Shown here: one piece after another, positions 1 through 13,055 of the stretch | How positions within the stretch are numbered: position 1 is the stretch's first letter | How the letters are laid out: each line of letters opens with the position of its first letter | Source of the DNA: Actinernus sp. WN-2022 | Taxonomy: Eukaryota > Cnidaria > Anthozoa > Actiniaria > Actinernidae | Reading direction: 5' to 3' | NCBI GenBank assembly: GCA_030867875.1 | Contig: JAOWCC010001589.1 | Coordinates: 143,689,745-143,753,744 of the forward strand | DNA: 64,000 nucleotides | The notes under the pieces: model-generated | What the model was told of the DNA's origin: nothing | What the model saw: only the letters and a program-made list of their open reading frames with translations | Databases searched by the model: none | Made by a program: the position numbers and the translations under genes

Positions 1-271
1 GGATCGATGACAATAGCCCAAGGTTTCTCGTATTTTATAATATAAAAAAAGATTAATGCAGCTTTTAATATTTCATATACATTTTTATGTTCGTTATTTT
101 CTAAATTGTGAAAAGACCACAAGCTTAGGAGAAGTGACAGTGAAGGTGGCTTCTTGTGGTGCCATCACAATGATGCAGTTGTTTCTTAGGTAGTAGAACG
201 GTTCAGCCTCTTCTATTCCTCTGTCACTTACCCAGGAGTGAAGGGAAATATATGCCTCTTTCAGAAGGATT

Positions 272-729
272 CAGTGCTCGACCTTAACGTTTTTACTTAC
301 TGGCCCTTGGGCTAGTGATCTTCAAAAGTTACTAGCCCACTGCCAACTCCTGGTAGTCCAGGAGTGTGTTCACGAGTACGAGTGCACGAGTCAAAACCAA
401 GATGCTGGTCTGTCCGTGAGCTGCTGGAGTCCACGAGCTGCTGGAGTCCTAGTTTTCAGTCCTATATCTCCAATAGAACATTAATATTTTTCAAAACGTT
501 ATAAAACATTGTGGCACGCAAATTGGAACACAATTTGACTTTTATTTCTCCTGTTTTTGCAATCAAGTTTTTCTTTTTTTCTTTCAATAACAATAGTAAT
601 AATGATAATCCTTTACCTCTGAACACCTACTAGTACTAGCCCTGTGGCTAGTGGTTCTCGAATTTTACTAGCCCAGGTGCAATTTTTACTAGTCCCGGGC
701 TAGTGGACTACTGCTAAGGTCGAGCACTG
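272..729. mobile_element. Non-autonomous inverted-repeat DNA transposon (458 bp)
   Basis: The ends are inverted copies: CAGTGCTCGACCTTA on the left and TAAGGTCGAGCACTG on the right. Both sub-ends repeat ctag-rich motifs ('actagccc', 'gggctagt'). The identical flank GGATT stands at 267-271 and 730-734 and is a candidate target duplication. There is no coding capacity. Superfamily not assigned. Confidence 0.7.
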
Positions 730-863
730 GGATTACAGCGAAGGTCACGTATTCCCCATCCTGCATTGCAAACGTTTAGTCCAACTAGAGTACAGAATGG
801 CGTTCAAAGCTTGAAAAAACTAAACCTTACTGCCCTAAACGCCATATTTTCTTTTTCTACTAG

Positions 864-1885
864 GCGTTGCCGATTTACAGACTATCAACAGAAAAGAAGT
901 CACAGATTTGTTCTCCAATTTTACATCGACCACAGAAACCCGACTAAACAACAAAAGAAAAAGGAACGCTGTGGATGGAAAACTCATGTTTGTAGCTTCA
1001 AAGCGTGATATCAGCGTCACGTGCCCCTTGCTGCCGTCTCATGATGTGGCTGGAAACAGACAGTGTAAGCATTCGTGACTACATGCATTATTGTGTAGTG
1101 TCACTAGCGATTTCGTGTAACGGTAATCTTTCGGTTTTAGTTGACACGTTTTCTGCTGCTATTTGATTCTAAGTAGATATGGAAAAATAAATAAATATTT
1201 TTATACCATTCAGATTTTTATACCATTCAGATTTCCAACTGAGGAAAAAATACAAATATGTTGAAAATTCCAGCTTACAGTATTTGCCTTTTTTTTTCAT
1301 GGCTGCTTTTCTATGGGCTCAGTTCCATACTAAATGAACGGCGTCATACATGTTTTTTCAACGGTAACCACCGCACAAATGGTAGCACGCACAGCACATA
1401 TCGACATGACATATCACGGCAGTGTAGACGTATCGCGTGCGATGACGTAGAGGCTGTTTTGCATGCAAAGCAAATGGTCTAAAAAAGAAGTGAATAATTT
1501 TATTTCTATTAATTTCTTCGAACAGGTTATGGCCTGAATGCATTGTACATCCCGGAAGAAGGTCGTATGTACGTTCCCCAGTTGTGTAATGGGTGTCTCA
1601 GTAAACAGGGTAACAGTCAGTCTCCCCTGGTTGGTGTTGAGGTGATCTCTATCGAGACGGCAATGACTGCTGTGATTACAACTCAGTCTAGAGAGGTATG
1701 ATATCCGTTGCATCTTTAATGTGTGCAGTCTCGTACCATACAAGACTGTAATATACGTGTCTAGCGTGGTTGCATGAGAAGACGTTGGCGCCATAATTGC
1801 TCCTAGCCAAATATTTATTACTAAATTACTCTGTTTATTCCTCCAGATTTGGTTATTCAGTGAAGCAGTAACGAAGAAGCCATGA
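864..1885 (+). CDS. 3' end of a multi-exon gene (last three exons), possible FANCJ-like C-terminus
   Basis: Three exons join in one frame: 864-1064, 1526-1695 and 1847-1885. Acceptors are ctttttctactag, ttcttcgaacag and tttattcctccag; donors are GTAAGC (1065) and GTATGA (1696). The stop is TGA at 1883-1885. The visible product is about 135 residues: a basic stretch (NNKRKRN), then FVASKRDISVTCPLLPSHD, YGLNALYIPEEGRMYVPQLC, a CNGC pair and the terminus IWLFSEAVTKKP. I do not recognise the family with certainty. The first visible exon needs one base from the previous exon, the same phase in which the FANCJ exon ending at 60111 stops. That exon ends just after a CNQC pair, so CNQC plus CNGC could form a four-cysteine zinc site. 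The piece could therefore be the tail of a tandem FANCJ-like copy (inference). It could equally be an unrelated gene. The start of the gene lies before the window. Confidence 0.65.
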
Positions 1886-2082
1886 TGGGGTGCACAAAAG
1901 AAACTTCGAGTCGTATTCCCGCACCGTCACTTTGCGATCTGACTCTGGTCTACAATGCAGTGTTTATTGTTGGTTTTGGCTGAGATTTTCTACGAGATAA
2001 AATGCTGGAAACGCGAAGAAAAATAGGAAGGCATGCTGAAATCACTGATCTATTACACAATGACCACAATGGAAGCAGATAT

Positions 2083-2738
2083 TATATGGGCCGCGTCAGG
2101 CAAAAAGGGCCCGGACGACATTCAAGTTAAATGATTCCTACAACTGTGTTGCTAATAACAGGGTAATCTTGACGAGGAGCGCTACATTTCATTCATAACA
2201 ATAAATGTCAGTTTCATGAAATTGACGACAAAAATCAAGGGTGAAATTTACGTGATTTTGATGCAAGGGCCCGATTACAAATATGACCACAAAAATTAGG
2301 AATCCTGTCAGAGGGGATGATTTTGATGTATGACATTCATTTATACCTGCTGGCATTAAAGAGTAAAAAATAAATAAGATGAACCAGATGATCACTTTTT
2401 GGCAAAAAAAAAATTATTTTCTGTAGTCGTTCTGCTCCCCGTAGCTCATAATATGATTTTAGCAATAGTAAAAGTTACACCTTGAAACAATCGTCTGATG
2501 ATAGGGAACGATTTGCGTCTGCTAAAATTGTGATCACACCCTTCTGTAAAAATATCGTAAATTTCGTCTTCGATTTCACTTGTCAATTTCATGAAGTCAA
2601 CACTACTTGTTAGTAGCACAATGTGGCGCTCGCGATGCATATTGCAATTGCACCACAAGTATAAAAAACATGGTACAATTTCAAGAGACATTTACATATT
2701 ATGTCGTCTGGGCCCTTTTTGCCTGACGCGGCCCATAT
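2083..2738. mobile_element. Inverted-repeat (foldback/MITE) element, about 656 bp
   Basis: The left end ATATGGGCCGCGTCAGGCAA, followed by AAAGGGCCC, is matched in reverse at 2709-2738 (GGGCCC, TTTTTGCCTGACGCGGCCC, ATAT). Interior arms also pair, around 'tttcatgaaattgacgac' and 'cttgtcaatttcatgaag'. The two small ORFs inside are consequences of the fold and look non-coding. Confidence 0.75.
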
Positions 2739-3176
2739 CATATACTAACATCAGCCAAAGAACATTAATGTTATTATCATTCGACTCTCCCATCCCGAAA
2801 TCTGATTGGTTGATTCACCTGTAAATAACTGTTTGCTGCAAATACTTTTCTGAACTTGCGCACTATTGACCGACCGATTTGCCGAGCTGTTGGAGGCTCA
2901 AGTTTGTAGTTTAGAAACTCTGGAGGTAATGTCATATTTTGCTTAATGATAAAACAATGACCGAACTCGGCTATCGCAAAATATCATGATCTGTCCGGCA
3001 AATAACTGACAGTTCGTCGCGAACAATTCATAATATTTTGCTTGCTTAAGGGTGCGTTTACCAATTGTTTTGGGCCGTTGCTAAGTAGAATTTAAAACGC
3101 CATAAAACTCCAACAATTTGAGTAATGTAATTAATAAATGACTCAGGAACTCCTGGGAGACGGACCCTTTTATTTT

Positions 3177-3212
3177 GATGACGTCATCCTATGACGTCAT
3201 TATTACGTCATC
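3177..3212. promoter_or_regulatory. Cluster of CRE-like TGACGTCA motifs
   Basis: TGACGTCA occurs at 3179-3186 and 3192-3199, with TTACGTCA at 3204-3211 and an AP-1-like TGACTCA near 3139. Such palindromes are bZIP binding sites in animals. No gene start is visible next to them, so a regulatory role is only possible; they may sit in a repeat. Confidence 0.25.
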
Positions 3213-4169
3213 AAGGCAGAACAATTCAATCAACTCATGATTTCTTTGGGATAGTGCTTTCATATTTGCATATATCATTGGTCTGGATTAGGCACAAAAG
3301 GTGTAGCATGCGTTTTACGATATACCGAAAATTGATCGTTTTAGATTTTTTTTCCGTGAATTTTAACAGTTAGATGGTTAGAACTTCCGTGTTTTTATTT
3401 TTTTCGCTGAACCAATGCTTGGCTCTGTGCAATGCGACTTCAGGACAATTTTTATGTGAAAAAGGATTGATTTTTCTTTGTTTCACAAACTCGGTTTCAT
3501 TTTTTTGTGAAACCGGAAGCATAATTTTTTTTTTTTTCACTAAACCGGAAGTAAGTTTTTTTCCGCCATTTGCACGAGTGCGCGGGCGCACCGACCCTTC
3601 ATAGCAACGTAGCTGCTTAGTGACGAAATTGGTACACGCATCCTTAAAGGCGCTGTGTCATGGTGTTGCGCATGTCCGGAATCAATGTTCGATTGCTTTC
3701 AAGGGTTCAATGTTCGATTGCTAGGGTCGTCCGTTTATATGAAAACCACTGAAAATAATGTTGTTCCGGCCCGGAATATACATGCGTTCCCCTCACCGTG
3801 ACACAGCTCATTTAATATCGCCCCCTCAGTCGACTCGGTTCATGTTTGAATCCTGTTGGCCTCGGTTATCATTTGGAAAACCAACTCAGCGTCCCAGTAA
3901 TGTCGCAGTGTCGATTCCCCCTGAAGACCCCTGGGAATGGAAAGACCCCTGGGAATGAAGTTGGCCTCGACCTGCAGAAAATCCAGGGCAGAAAACCGGT
4001 CATGGAAGCCTTTATTAGAAAAAGCGAAGACTACATAGCTGACTGGCTTGTCTAGCACTAGTGGACATATTTAAATGTGTTTTCCCGAAAAGTTTCAAAC
4101 TGCTTGTTCAGTTGAACTATTGGGTATAAAGTCAAGTCCGACTGGTATTCCGGTTTCATTCTGATTTAA

Positions 4170-4632
4170 GTAATGGTCCAAATAAGAACTGTAGTAGAAT
4201 CCATTGTACTGCGGCAATGAGCCTCCCCCACATACGATTTTGCTTGAATATGCCTTAAGTGCTTTAGGAGGTATCTACAGTCCAAACTACATCTCGAAAA
4301 TAAATAATTTGTTTTGCTATTGGCTCTTTTTTTCTGTGAAAACGCAGAGAAGCCACCATCCAGCCAATCGGATATAGAGAAAACAAAGGATTTTTCAATC
4401 GCAAATTTGAGGACTTTCCCCACACACGATATTCTTCGAAATTAAACCATAGTTAGTTTGATCAAAAATAAATTCAAACCACAAAATATATCGAATCGAA
4501 ATGCATTATTTCGATGGGTTTCTATTGAATTTATAAGTATCAACCAATGAAATTACGAGAAAGAATAATAGAAAATTAACACCTTTTAACATTCCTTGCC
4601 GTAGACACTACAGGTCTTATCTGGACCATTAC
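4170..4632. mobile_element. TTAA-flanked MITE, GTAATGGTCC family, copy 1 (463 bp)
   Basis: TTAA at 4166-4169 and 4633-4636 flanks inverted ends GTAATGGTCCAAATAAGAAC and TCTTATCTGGACCATTAC. Related copies of almost the same length lie at 43251-43713 (463 bp) and 53131-53594 (464 bp), and a variant form at 28948-29400. TTAA duplication is typical of piggyBac and Kolobok transposons. No transposase is present. Confidence 0.85.
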
Positions 4633-4718
4633 TTAATAACTTAACTAATACTTGATGCTTGTTCTAGTTCATTTGTGGGATTCAAAATGATTTCTGGGGC
4701 AAAATCAGCCGTCAAAAA

Positions 4719-4847
4719 TTCCATACTGATGACGTACTGTGGCCAGGATCTGGTCACATCATATGATTGGCTAGTATGCCTAATTATCATATGAGCCAAT
4801 CATATGACATGACCAGATCCTGGCCACAGTACGTCATCAGTATGGAA
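4719..4847. repeat. Near-perfect palindrome (MITE remnant), 129 bp
   Basis: The arm TTCCATACTGATGACGTACT, continuing with GTGGCCAGGATCTGGTCA, returns in reverse and ends in AGTATGGAA. The TTCCATA end and the 'ctggtca...ccaatc' order also occur in the larger element at 9142-9891, so the two probably belong to one family. Confidence 0.8.
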
Positions 4848-5268
4848 TCTTTGGCCTCGAATCGCAGAGGTATCTCTCGGGGAACGTGTTTTGATTATGG
4901 CTCCCGATGCGAGACGGCTGTATTCGCAGGCTATCGGTTGATGAGGCTAAATATTGAGATGCTGTGTGAGTTATGGAAGTAGTAGCAAAAGTTATTAACA
5001 AATTGTAAAAATTAATGAATTAAAATGTTCATAAATCATTATTGTAATAAATAAATTATAATTGATCTTTGTTGCGATGATTTATTGTCTGCGGTGTTCA
5101 TATTTCTAGTTAAAAGGCGTGAATATGGTATGGGAGGGTGTGATACCTTTTGTAGTGCGGCTAAGATAAATGGCTAAGATAAAAAGGTTTACATTTCGTC
5201 GATGAGTTTGTTATAAAGGAGTTTTGAATGAAACTTATATTCGATGCTATATTACAAGGAAGTAACCA

Positions 5269-5315
5269 GTATACACCGCGTGCTAGAAGAGGGGTATACA
5301 CCGCGTGCTAGAAGA
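5269..5315. repeat. Two-copy 22-bp direct repeat, 25-bp period
   Basis: GTATACACCGCGTGCTAGAA followed by GA occurs at 5269-5290 and 5294-5315, separated by 'ggg'. No gene is attached to it. Confidence 0.8.
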
Positions 5316-6207
5316 TACATCGTAGTTCAAAGTGGGAGGTTTTTAAGCGTCTTAAATGGCACAAGATTTATGTCCCAGGTTTGTCCAGGAAAACAGAATT
5401 AGTATGTCGCGGAAAGGAATTGGACCGAATGGCGTTGCCAATGATGTTGGGAATAAGAAATCAAGTCAAACTTTTTTCTTAAAGTGCAAGTGACATATTT
5501 TTTTGATCTTTTTTTATTGTACAGTATTAAAGTTTATTTATCAATAAAGTGATTTTTATTGAAAAAACTGGATCTTTTTATTGTTGGTGGCCACAAAAAA
5601 ACCTTAAAATTCGCGAAAAAATTTACTTGGTGGTAAACATCAAAATGAGGCTGTGACGTCACCGAGAAGTCTACCACACAAAGCTATACAAGGAAAGCAA
5701 GTAATCGTGGTTTCATGCTGGAAAAAAAAGAATATCTCGTCGCTGTGTGGTCATGAACTGCAGTTATACTGACTGTCAATTGTATGAGTGGCCTTCAAGT
5801 TCGTCCCTCGCTCGTCAATGTACGGCTTTCATACGAAAAAAGTGAAAAGATTGCGGTGCAAGTCCGATGCCAATGATTTGTAGATGAGTATTTCTTACTG
5901 AACCATGGCCGGGACGATTCAAAGCAAACATGTCTATAAAGAAGTAAGTTTACACTTATAGTCCTTATGTAGTATGTGGATAAAAAAAATTGCGATGAAG
6001 GGAATTTTCAGTAAATGGAGTTTACGAACTTCTTCCCGCGAAGTAAACTGTGAACACGGCAGTATCATCGTGTACCGTTTAACCAACTGCGTCATAAAAT
6101 TCCCTTTGTTACCCACGTTTGAGACTCGGAAATTTTATACGAACATCGGAATCGACACTTAGAAATTTTAGAACGATTATATGTTATCCTCACTATAAAA
6201 AAATTAC

Positions 6208-6285
6208 CGCCTGAACCGGGATTCGAACCCGGGCCGGTTAAGAATCAATGCAATGGCTTACCCACCACCAACCCAAACCCTAACG
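6208..6285 (-). repeat. tRNA-derived SINE head
   Basis: On the reverse strand the segment ends in a good RNA polymerase III B box (GGGTTCGAATCCCGG) with a degenerate A-box region (GGTGGGTAAGCC) upstream. It does not fold into a canonical tRNA. I read it as a tRNA-derived SINE or pseudo-tRNA, not a working gene. Confidence 0.55.
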
Positions 6286-7000
6286 AGAGAATTCGCTGAT
6301 TGGAGTCGTTTCTTTTACCAGATTTATATCAACTCATTAGCATGTTCATAAAATATTCTATTATAGTACAATATATACTATAATAGCGGTACGACAACCC
6401 ACCGAGCGCGCGAGGTGTGATTCCCCACGGATCTCAACGGTACACGACGATACTACCGTGAACACACGCTTCCGGTTGCCTCCTCGAACTGAAGTGCTGA
6501 AGTATTAAGATCGTTACTAAAATCAATGTCTCCTGAGTCTATATTGTGTACCTCGAATGTGAAATTATTTATAGTAATATAAATGAATAACGGTATCGAC
6601 TATTTTACAAAAAGCTCCCAAGGTAAGTGAAGTGTAACCGAAATATTATCAGCCCCTGCTCTATGTTCGTCGCTTGAAGTTTGATGTATGCTAATGAGGA
6701 AAAAAACAAGGATTCACCTATTATTAGCTACACCCAAACCACCACAGATCCTTGAAGTGCACGCATCTTCATCACAAAAAGCGGTTAGGGCTAGTTTCCA
6801 TCCGCCAGAAGGACGTAATCCCCAAATGCACTGCACTAAAATACTTCGTTGAGAGCAGGAACTGGTGTCTAATGAAGTAACGCCTGCTAATCCAACGCAT
6901 CCTCGCTCTAGAATTACCAATAATCAGTAAATGGCAAACACGCTTAAAATACCGATTCAGTTTGTAATTCTACGACAAACTCGTAATTCTACGACAAACT

Positions 7001-7076
7001 CGTTTATTAGCGATTTGGGCCTATTTTCTTTTTCGGAGATCCGAAAAGGAAAATAGGCCCAAATCGCTAATAAACG
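7001..7076. repeat. Long perfect-type hairpin (76 bp)
   Basis: CGTTTATTAGCGATTTGGGC and its reverse complement GCCCAAATCGCTAATAAACG flank a short centre containing 'ttcggagatccgaa'. Just upstream 'tctacgacaaactcg' is repeated twice (about 6969-7001). Confidence 0.85.
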
Positions 7077-8310
7077 ACAAAGGACAACATATAGAGCAAA
7101 GGTACGTTTATTTCAGTTGATTTTAACCTATCAATAGTAGTAAAATTCGTGATTTTCGCCGTTTAGTAGTTCCCCTATACACTGTAAAAACGGACTGGTT
7201 AAAACAACCAAATAAAATTGGTAGGAGAGTGAATCTGAGGTAACCAATTTTTAATGGTTTCAATAACCAATTATTTGTTGGTTAATATAACCAGTTTTAA
7301 TTTGGTAAAAATAACCACTAAACAATTGGTTATAACAACCCATGATTGGTAGAAACAACCCACAGTGGATTGGTTATTATGACCAATTAAGATTGGTTGC
7401 AATTGGTAGTTTCAACCAATTGTTTATGGGTAGTAGCAATGAATCCGAGGTAACCATTTTTCGTGGTTGCTCTATGGTTATTTCAACCAATTTAATTTTG
7501 GTTAAACTCTCAAATGGTAAAACAACCAATTTATGGTATGTTAGAAATAACACTTGCATATTTGTTTTTAACTTATGGTTTAAAAAGAATACTGACAAGG
7601 AATTTGAATTAAATTGCATTGTTTTATTCCTTACTATAGAAATACAACATTAACCAAGCATGATAATAATGCAATGATAATTCCTGCAACATGCCTAAAA
7701 ATTTTGCTAAAAAAAAAAAAACTCTTAAAGACTTCTATACTATGGAAACCTTAATTAATACATTGTATCCTTCTCACTATGCTATTGAGAACTCTACTGC
7801 TAAATAAAGCAAAATGTTCTCTAGCACTACACATACATGTAGGTCAAACCTGGATCTGTTTCATATAACAGAACATTAAAATCTTCTGAAAACCACCTGA
7901 AAATCAATTTCACAAAATTGATGTTCATGAGTGTTGCATGGAAAGCATATCAGGATTGCCACAGAGGTCAGACATCACAATTCCTCGACTGTTCCCTGAT
8001 TCAACTTAAATTTTCAGACCAAATATTCAATTAAAGAAACCAGATGCAGTATGCCTCAGTGGTATCCAATAAGGCATGCAACTACACTGAGCAGAATGAA
8101 CAATGATGAAATAACATTCCAAGGTTTTATTAATGCACTTTGGCATTGTAATTTCAACCCAAAACCGAGTGTTTTTCTGCCTTTCCTACTATGTTCAAAA
8201 TTTCAACTCTTAACTGATGGTTTTTCCCTGACTAACATGTATAATCAAAATGCCAGTTTTCTTTGGCTCAATAACATGAATGTTTTATAAAAATGCATTC
8301 AAACTGAATA

Positions 8311-8960
8311 CAGTTGAACCTCCCGTAAGCGACCACCCTCGGGACCTGGAAAAGTTGTCGCTTACGAGAGGTGGGCATTTACGAGATCAGGTATTAAAGT
8401 GCCTATGAAGCTAATTTTTTTATTTTAGATATCAATTCTACATCAAGTGAATAGTAGAATGGTACAATATATATTGCTTTGAATGCTGTGCCGCTGAGTT
8501 AAGGAGGTTTTAATATCCAAAATGCTAATTACATGATGTCAGGGGAGGCAGCAATTATTATACAAATTTTTTTGTTACAATTAAACATATTTTTCAAATT
8601 ATCAGTGTTTACCCATGGTTGAAATAAAATGTTAGAAATTTGTTTTTCTATATCAATAGAAACGCCCATTCACAACTACTAAGTGATTGCAGATACATTG
8701 TACCTCCCCTGACGTCACGTAATTAGCATTTTGGATATTAAAACCTCCTTAACTCAGCGGCACAGCATTCAAAGCAAGATATATTGTACCATTCTACTAT
8801 TCACTTGATGTAGAATTGATATATATAAAAAAAAATAAGCTTCATAGGCACTTTAAATGCAGTGATTTGACGGCTGCGAGACAAAACTGGCTTTTGGTTA
8901 AGTTGTCGCTTAAGAGAGGTGGTCGCCTACGAGAGGTGGTCTCACAGAGAGGTTCCACTG
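8311..8960. mobile_element. Pogo/Tigger-like non-autonomous element with TA duplication
   Basis: Ends CAGTTGAACCTCCCGTAAGC and GAGAGGTTCCACTG are flanked by TA on both sides (8309-8310 and 8961-8962). 'Gtcgctta(c/a)gagaggtgg' is repeated at both ends. CAG(T)..ACCTC ends plus TA duplication fit pogo/Tigger members of the Tc1/mariner superfamily. It carries the nested TTAA element at 8398-8852. Confidence 0.75.
8398..8852. mobile_element. TTAA-flanked foldback element nested in the Tigger-like element (455 bp)
   Basis: TTAA at 8394-8397 and 8853-8856 flanks AGTGCCTATGAAGCT and its inverse AGCTTCATAGGCACT. Arms of about 150 bp pair almost fully; for example 'gaggttttaatatccaaaat' faces 'attttggatattaaaacctc'. 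The first six bases AGTGCC match the larger foldback at 42711-43246. Confidence 0.85.
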
Positions 8961-9141
8961 TACGTCTAGTACATATATAGTGTAAGAGAAAAAAAAGATA
9001 CTATGGATCCGGACACTTTTGATTCAGATAAAAATTCTAATGATAAGGACAACATTAGCCTGCAAAAGCAGCTGCATCTTTGTTCTCACTCCGAAACCCC
9101 CCCCCCCCCCAAAAAAAAACATATACAGGATGAGCAACAAA

Positions 9142-9891
9142 ATTCCATATTTACGACATATTTGACCTGAATCTGGTCAAAAAAATTGATTGGTCGATCA
9201 CCAATCCTTTTGGCTTCTGTGCATAATTTCCCCCCCAACAAACTTTGAGTGCAAAGCGAGCATACAGTACATGTTAGGAATGATTGTCTTTGGATGCTTT
9301 TAAACGTCGCGTCGAAGAGCTGTGCTCTGCTTTTGGCTTTAAATCCCTCACCAACAGTCAGATCAATTCCTTTTGACTGTTGTTGTGACGGTAAAGATGT
9401 ATTTGTGTTTACCAATGAGACTTGAATGCAACTTGTACTCATTCAATTTGCTGTACCACCATGCAATTCCAGGCTAACTTCTCTTTACTATTTGAGAAGA
9501 GCTGTATCTCTTCATTACAGATTTCATTGACTGCTATACCAATCAATAATTATTCTTGCTACACCCTCGTTTGTATCCATCTGAAGTTTAAGATTAATTA
9601 GTGTGAGTTTGTACATACACAAGAGTCAAGACTTGCTTCAAACTCTTTAAACTTTCTGTGGTACCCGGACAACAACTGAACGAAACTTGCATTCAAGTCT
9701 CATCAGTAAACACAAATACACCACAACAGTTAAAATATATCCAAAGACAATCTTTCCCTATACTTGCTTTGCAGATTGAACTTGCAGTTTGTTGAAAAAA
9801 AAAATTTATGCACAGAAGACAAAAGGATCAATGATTGACCAATCACATTTTTTACCAGGTTCAGGGCAAAAATATGTCATCAGTATGGAAT
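9142..9891. mobile_element. Foldback MITE of the TTCCATA family (about 750 bp)
   Basis: ATTCCATATTTACGACATAT on the left faces ATATGTCATCAGTATGGAAT on the right. Pairing extends about 300 bp inward, with 'gagacttgaatgcaacttg' facing 'acttgcattcaagtctc'. Related to the palindrome at 4719-4847. A C-run followed by an A-run lies just outside at about 9099-9120. Confidence 0.75.
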
Positions 9892-10511
9892 TTTGACACT
9901 CGCCCCACAGATGTTTCTTTGAGGGATCTGCAGCCTTTGGACTGAGCACACAGATACAGCTGCTTTTACATGCTAGGACAATGCCAACATCAATGAGTTT
10001 TATGATTTTATATCAGTACTCCGAAAAATGCCATATTTCAAACACCTTACTGACCAAGCTTTACACTTTCTAGGGCACCACACTGATCAAGTATTATTAC
10101 TATTATATCTGGATCATGCAATCATTTACGTATACTACACACAGAACTACATGTGCGATAGACACAAATTTTTTTACAAACTTTCGGACGGTACTGTACA
10201 TGTACTAAAGAATGTATAGACATACATACCGGTAATATACAGGGCCAAGCAATTACTTGAGACCACAATGTTTATTGGAAACCCAGCCTTATAATTTTTA
10301 CTAAGCGTCATGTCAATATGCCATTTTACATGAACCAGGGTATAACAGTTTTATTTCTTCTGCTTACTTTCCATGTACATGTAATTATAGACAGAAGAAA
10401 GAATATGTTTCTGCTTTCAAAAGGACTACAAAAATGAAGAAGTCAAGCAAATAACACAAAAAAAGTGTTCAAGACATGTTTAAAAATACTGGGGCAAGTT
10501 CAAATACATGC

Positions 10512-11555
10512 CAGGGCCCAGTTGTTCTAAGGGTGGTAAAGGTGGGATAGAATGCACATTACAATTTATTCCACTATTTTGTCAAAAATCTTTGCCCTCT
10601 ATGTTATTAACAAGTAATCGCATGAGTCCTCGTAAACATAAGGTTTAATTTCACTTGCGTCTTCAAAGATGATAAAATTGCTCTGATCACTGGCAGCATG
10701 ACTTGGAAATTTTGTAAAGTTTAAAAATTGGTGAAATTAATTCCTCATTTTACCGAGTCCCATGATGCGATTACCTTATAAATATTAGAGAAGATTGTCC
10801 ATTTTTTTATATTCCTTATTCCCTGAGCCAGAAAGGATTTCGGAAATGATAAACACTGCATCAATATTATTATAGCTAAATTTTAAATAAAGCATGGGCA
10901 TTTTTTTGAGAAAATGCAGAATACTTGAATTAATGCAGAGGTTACATGACTAAAATGCATTGCACTACATGTACAATGTAAGTTGTTTTTTCTCAAATAT
11001 AAGCCCTGGCATTTATTTAGGCCCGGTTGTTCAAAGGGTGGATAGCTTTGTCTACTGGATAAATCCTTATCCAGTGATACAACTTATGTTGTACATATAC
11101 TGCAATGCATTTTAGTCATGTAACATCTGCAGTAATAAAAGTAATGCTGCATTTTCTCAAACAAATGCCCATGCCTTATTTAAAATTTAGTCATAATAAT
11201 ATCAACCCAGTGTTTATTAGACATTTATCTTTTTTGTTGTTGACAGCCTCTGAAATCTTCACTGGCTCAGGGAACCAGGAATAATAAATTGGCACTCCTT
11301 CTCTCTAATATTAATAGGTAATTGCATGGGGCCAAGTAAAATGAAGGATTAATTTCACGTTTTCAAACTTTACAAAATTTCCTAGGTCAGATCAATTTTA
11401 TCAACTTTGAAGACACAAGTGAAATTAATCCTTAAGTTTATGAGGACCCATGTGATTACTTGTTAATAACATAGAGGGCAAACATTTTTGACAAACTACA
11501 ATGTAGTGGAATAAATTGTAATGTGCATTCTATCTCATGGTAAAACCAGGTTAGT
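10512..11555. mobile_element. Large foldback element with arms of roughly 450 bp
   Basis: The block 10540-10920 ('gaatgcacattacaatttat', 'ctttgccctctatgttatta', 'ccctgagcca') reappears inverted at 11150-11545. The centre (11020-11090) carries 'gcccggttgttcaaagggtgg' and 'ggataaatccttatcc', the same theme as the outer left end 'gcccagttgttctaagggtgg'. One short element may sit inside another. No ORF of note. Confidence 0.75.
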
Positions 11556-13055
11556 GTCACATATAAAACATGAATGCAAGTTTTATTGTTCAAGAAACAT
11601 TGCTTGACTAGTTATTACTTGTGCCTTTGGCTTTCTGAGTAACACAGTTTTGCAAGTGTTTATCAAGCAAATAAAAGGACACAATTTTGCCCCCAATTAG
11701 AAAAAATACCTTCATCAGCTTATAAATTGTAAATTGGTACATATATTGACACAATCACTTCCAGGCCATGTCTTGAATAAAAAGCAGGGTCTCAAATAAA
11801 TGCCCCTGGAATTTATTTTAAATTACACTGCTCATACAGATACTGTACCTTGCATTAATATTCCAGAAAATGTTGTAAGCATAATTATAAGAAATTATAC
11901 CTTCCATATAGCTGGGCAGTTACATGTATTTTCTTAGAACATTAGTAATTAACCTAAAATAGCCTAGTTTATGTTTTTATAAGTCTTATCTGTTGGTCTT
12001 CTCCCACTGTCTTCTCCCACTGTACACGTATGCCTGCCAATCATGTTCCATCTTTGCTTTTCTGGCATACATGAATTCTGAAAGAGGAAGAGTGCAGCTG
12101 TTAGCAGTGTTCTAGTTATTTATTTTGGGAGATAACGACATTATTTTTTATTTTCAAGTTGTTTGTGTGCCCAATGGAAGCCCCACTAACAAAGAAATTA
12201 TATCTTAGTAATAAAGAAAGCATATAATTTTATTTTGTTAATTAAGAAATTAAAACAAGTCCCAATTCTAAGGATTGTCATGAAATGGTACATGTACATT
12301 TATGAAGATAAACCTTAATATAAATAAATAATTACTGCCAAACAACCTATAGACAAATGTAGCAATCAAGCAAATTAAGCCTGTCTATTTAGTAGCTTAC
12401 CGGAAGTAGACTTTAAATATCTAGTACCGGAAATTATCAGATAATTAGCATATTGGTGCCTTCAAGGACTTCTGGGTAGAGCTGAGACACAGGGTTCACT
12501 TTAGTTATTCTTTTCGGCTAGATTGCAGAATATGGTCCCCCCCCCCCCCAGCTCAAGTATGTTAGGTGGAGACACCATGTCAACATGTTAGGCCATATAT
12601 GGTTATTAAAATTATAAGAATGAATAAATATCTTAAATTCACACCTCATTGTGACAGAGACTCTTTCACACCCAGACACATCTCTTTAGCACGTTGACAT
12701 CGTACATGTTGCTTCGTTCTACTACTGTGAACAGAGAGACTCGTTCACACCCAGGCATATCTATCTAGCGCAACAAATGAGCTTTTTGGATATTTTGAGC
12801 ATGAAAATGCTAAAATTTGATAAATTTAAATGCAATATCTGCCATTTACCAAATCTCGTTTCAATTAAAACGCTAATTTTGTGTGTCCTTTAATCGTGAT
12901 GTTATTGAAGCCCACAAACATAACAGCAGTTATAAAAACTAAACCGCTGGCCACAAATCGAATTAGTGAAATAAGAAATTAGAGGTTCAATTACTTAATT
13001 TGTGTTTAAATGACTCATTTCTCAAGCATTTTTCAATTTCAAGTTGCAACCATTT
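11556..13055. other. Gene-free AT-rich stretch
   Basis: I see no coding exon, RNA gene or well-bounded transposon here. One imperfect direct duplication stands at about 12656-12775 ('gagactctttcacacccagacacat' versus 'gagactcgttcacacccaggcatat'). Confidence 0.5.

Noticed and set aside
1414..1794. 126-codon reverse frame
   Set aside because: Antisense to the exon at 1526-1695, which has splice sites and a continuing frame on the + strand.
9099..9120. C-run followed by A-run as a special structure
   Set aside because: A simple homopolymer junction, possibly with sequencing uncertainty; nothing else supports a function.
9086..9442. 118-codon reverse frame
   Set aside because: It runs across a homopolymer run and the arm of a foldback element, with no domain.
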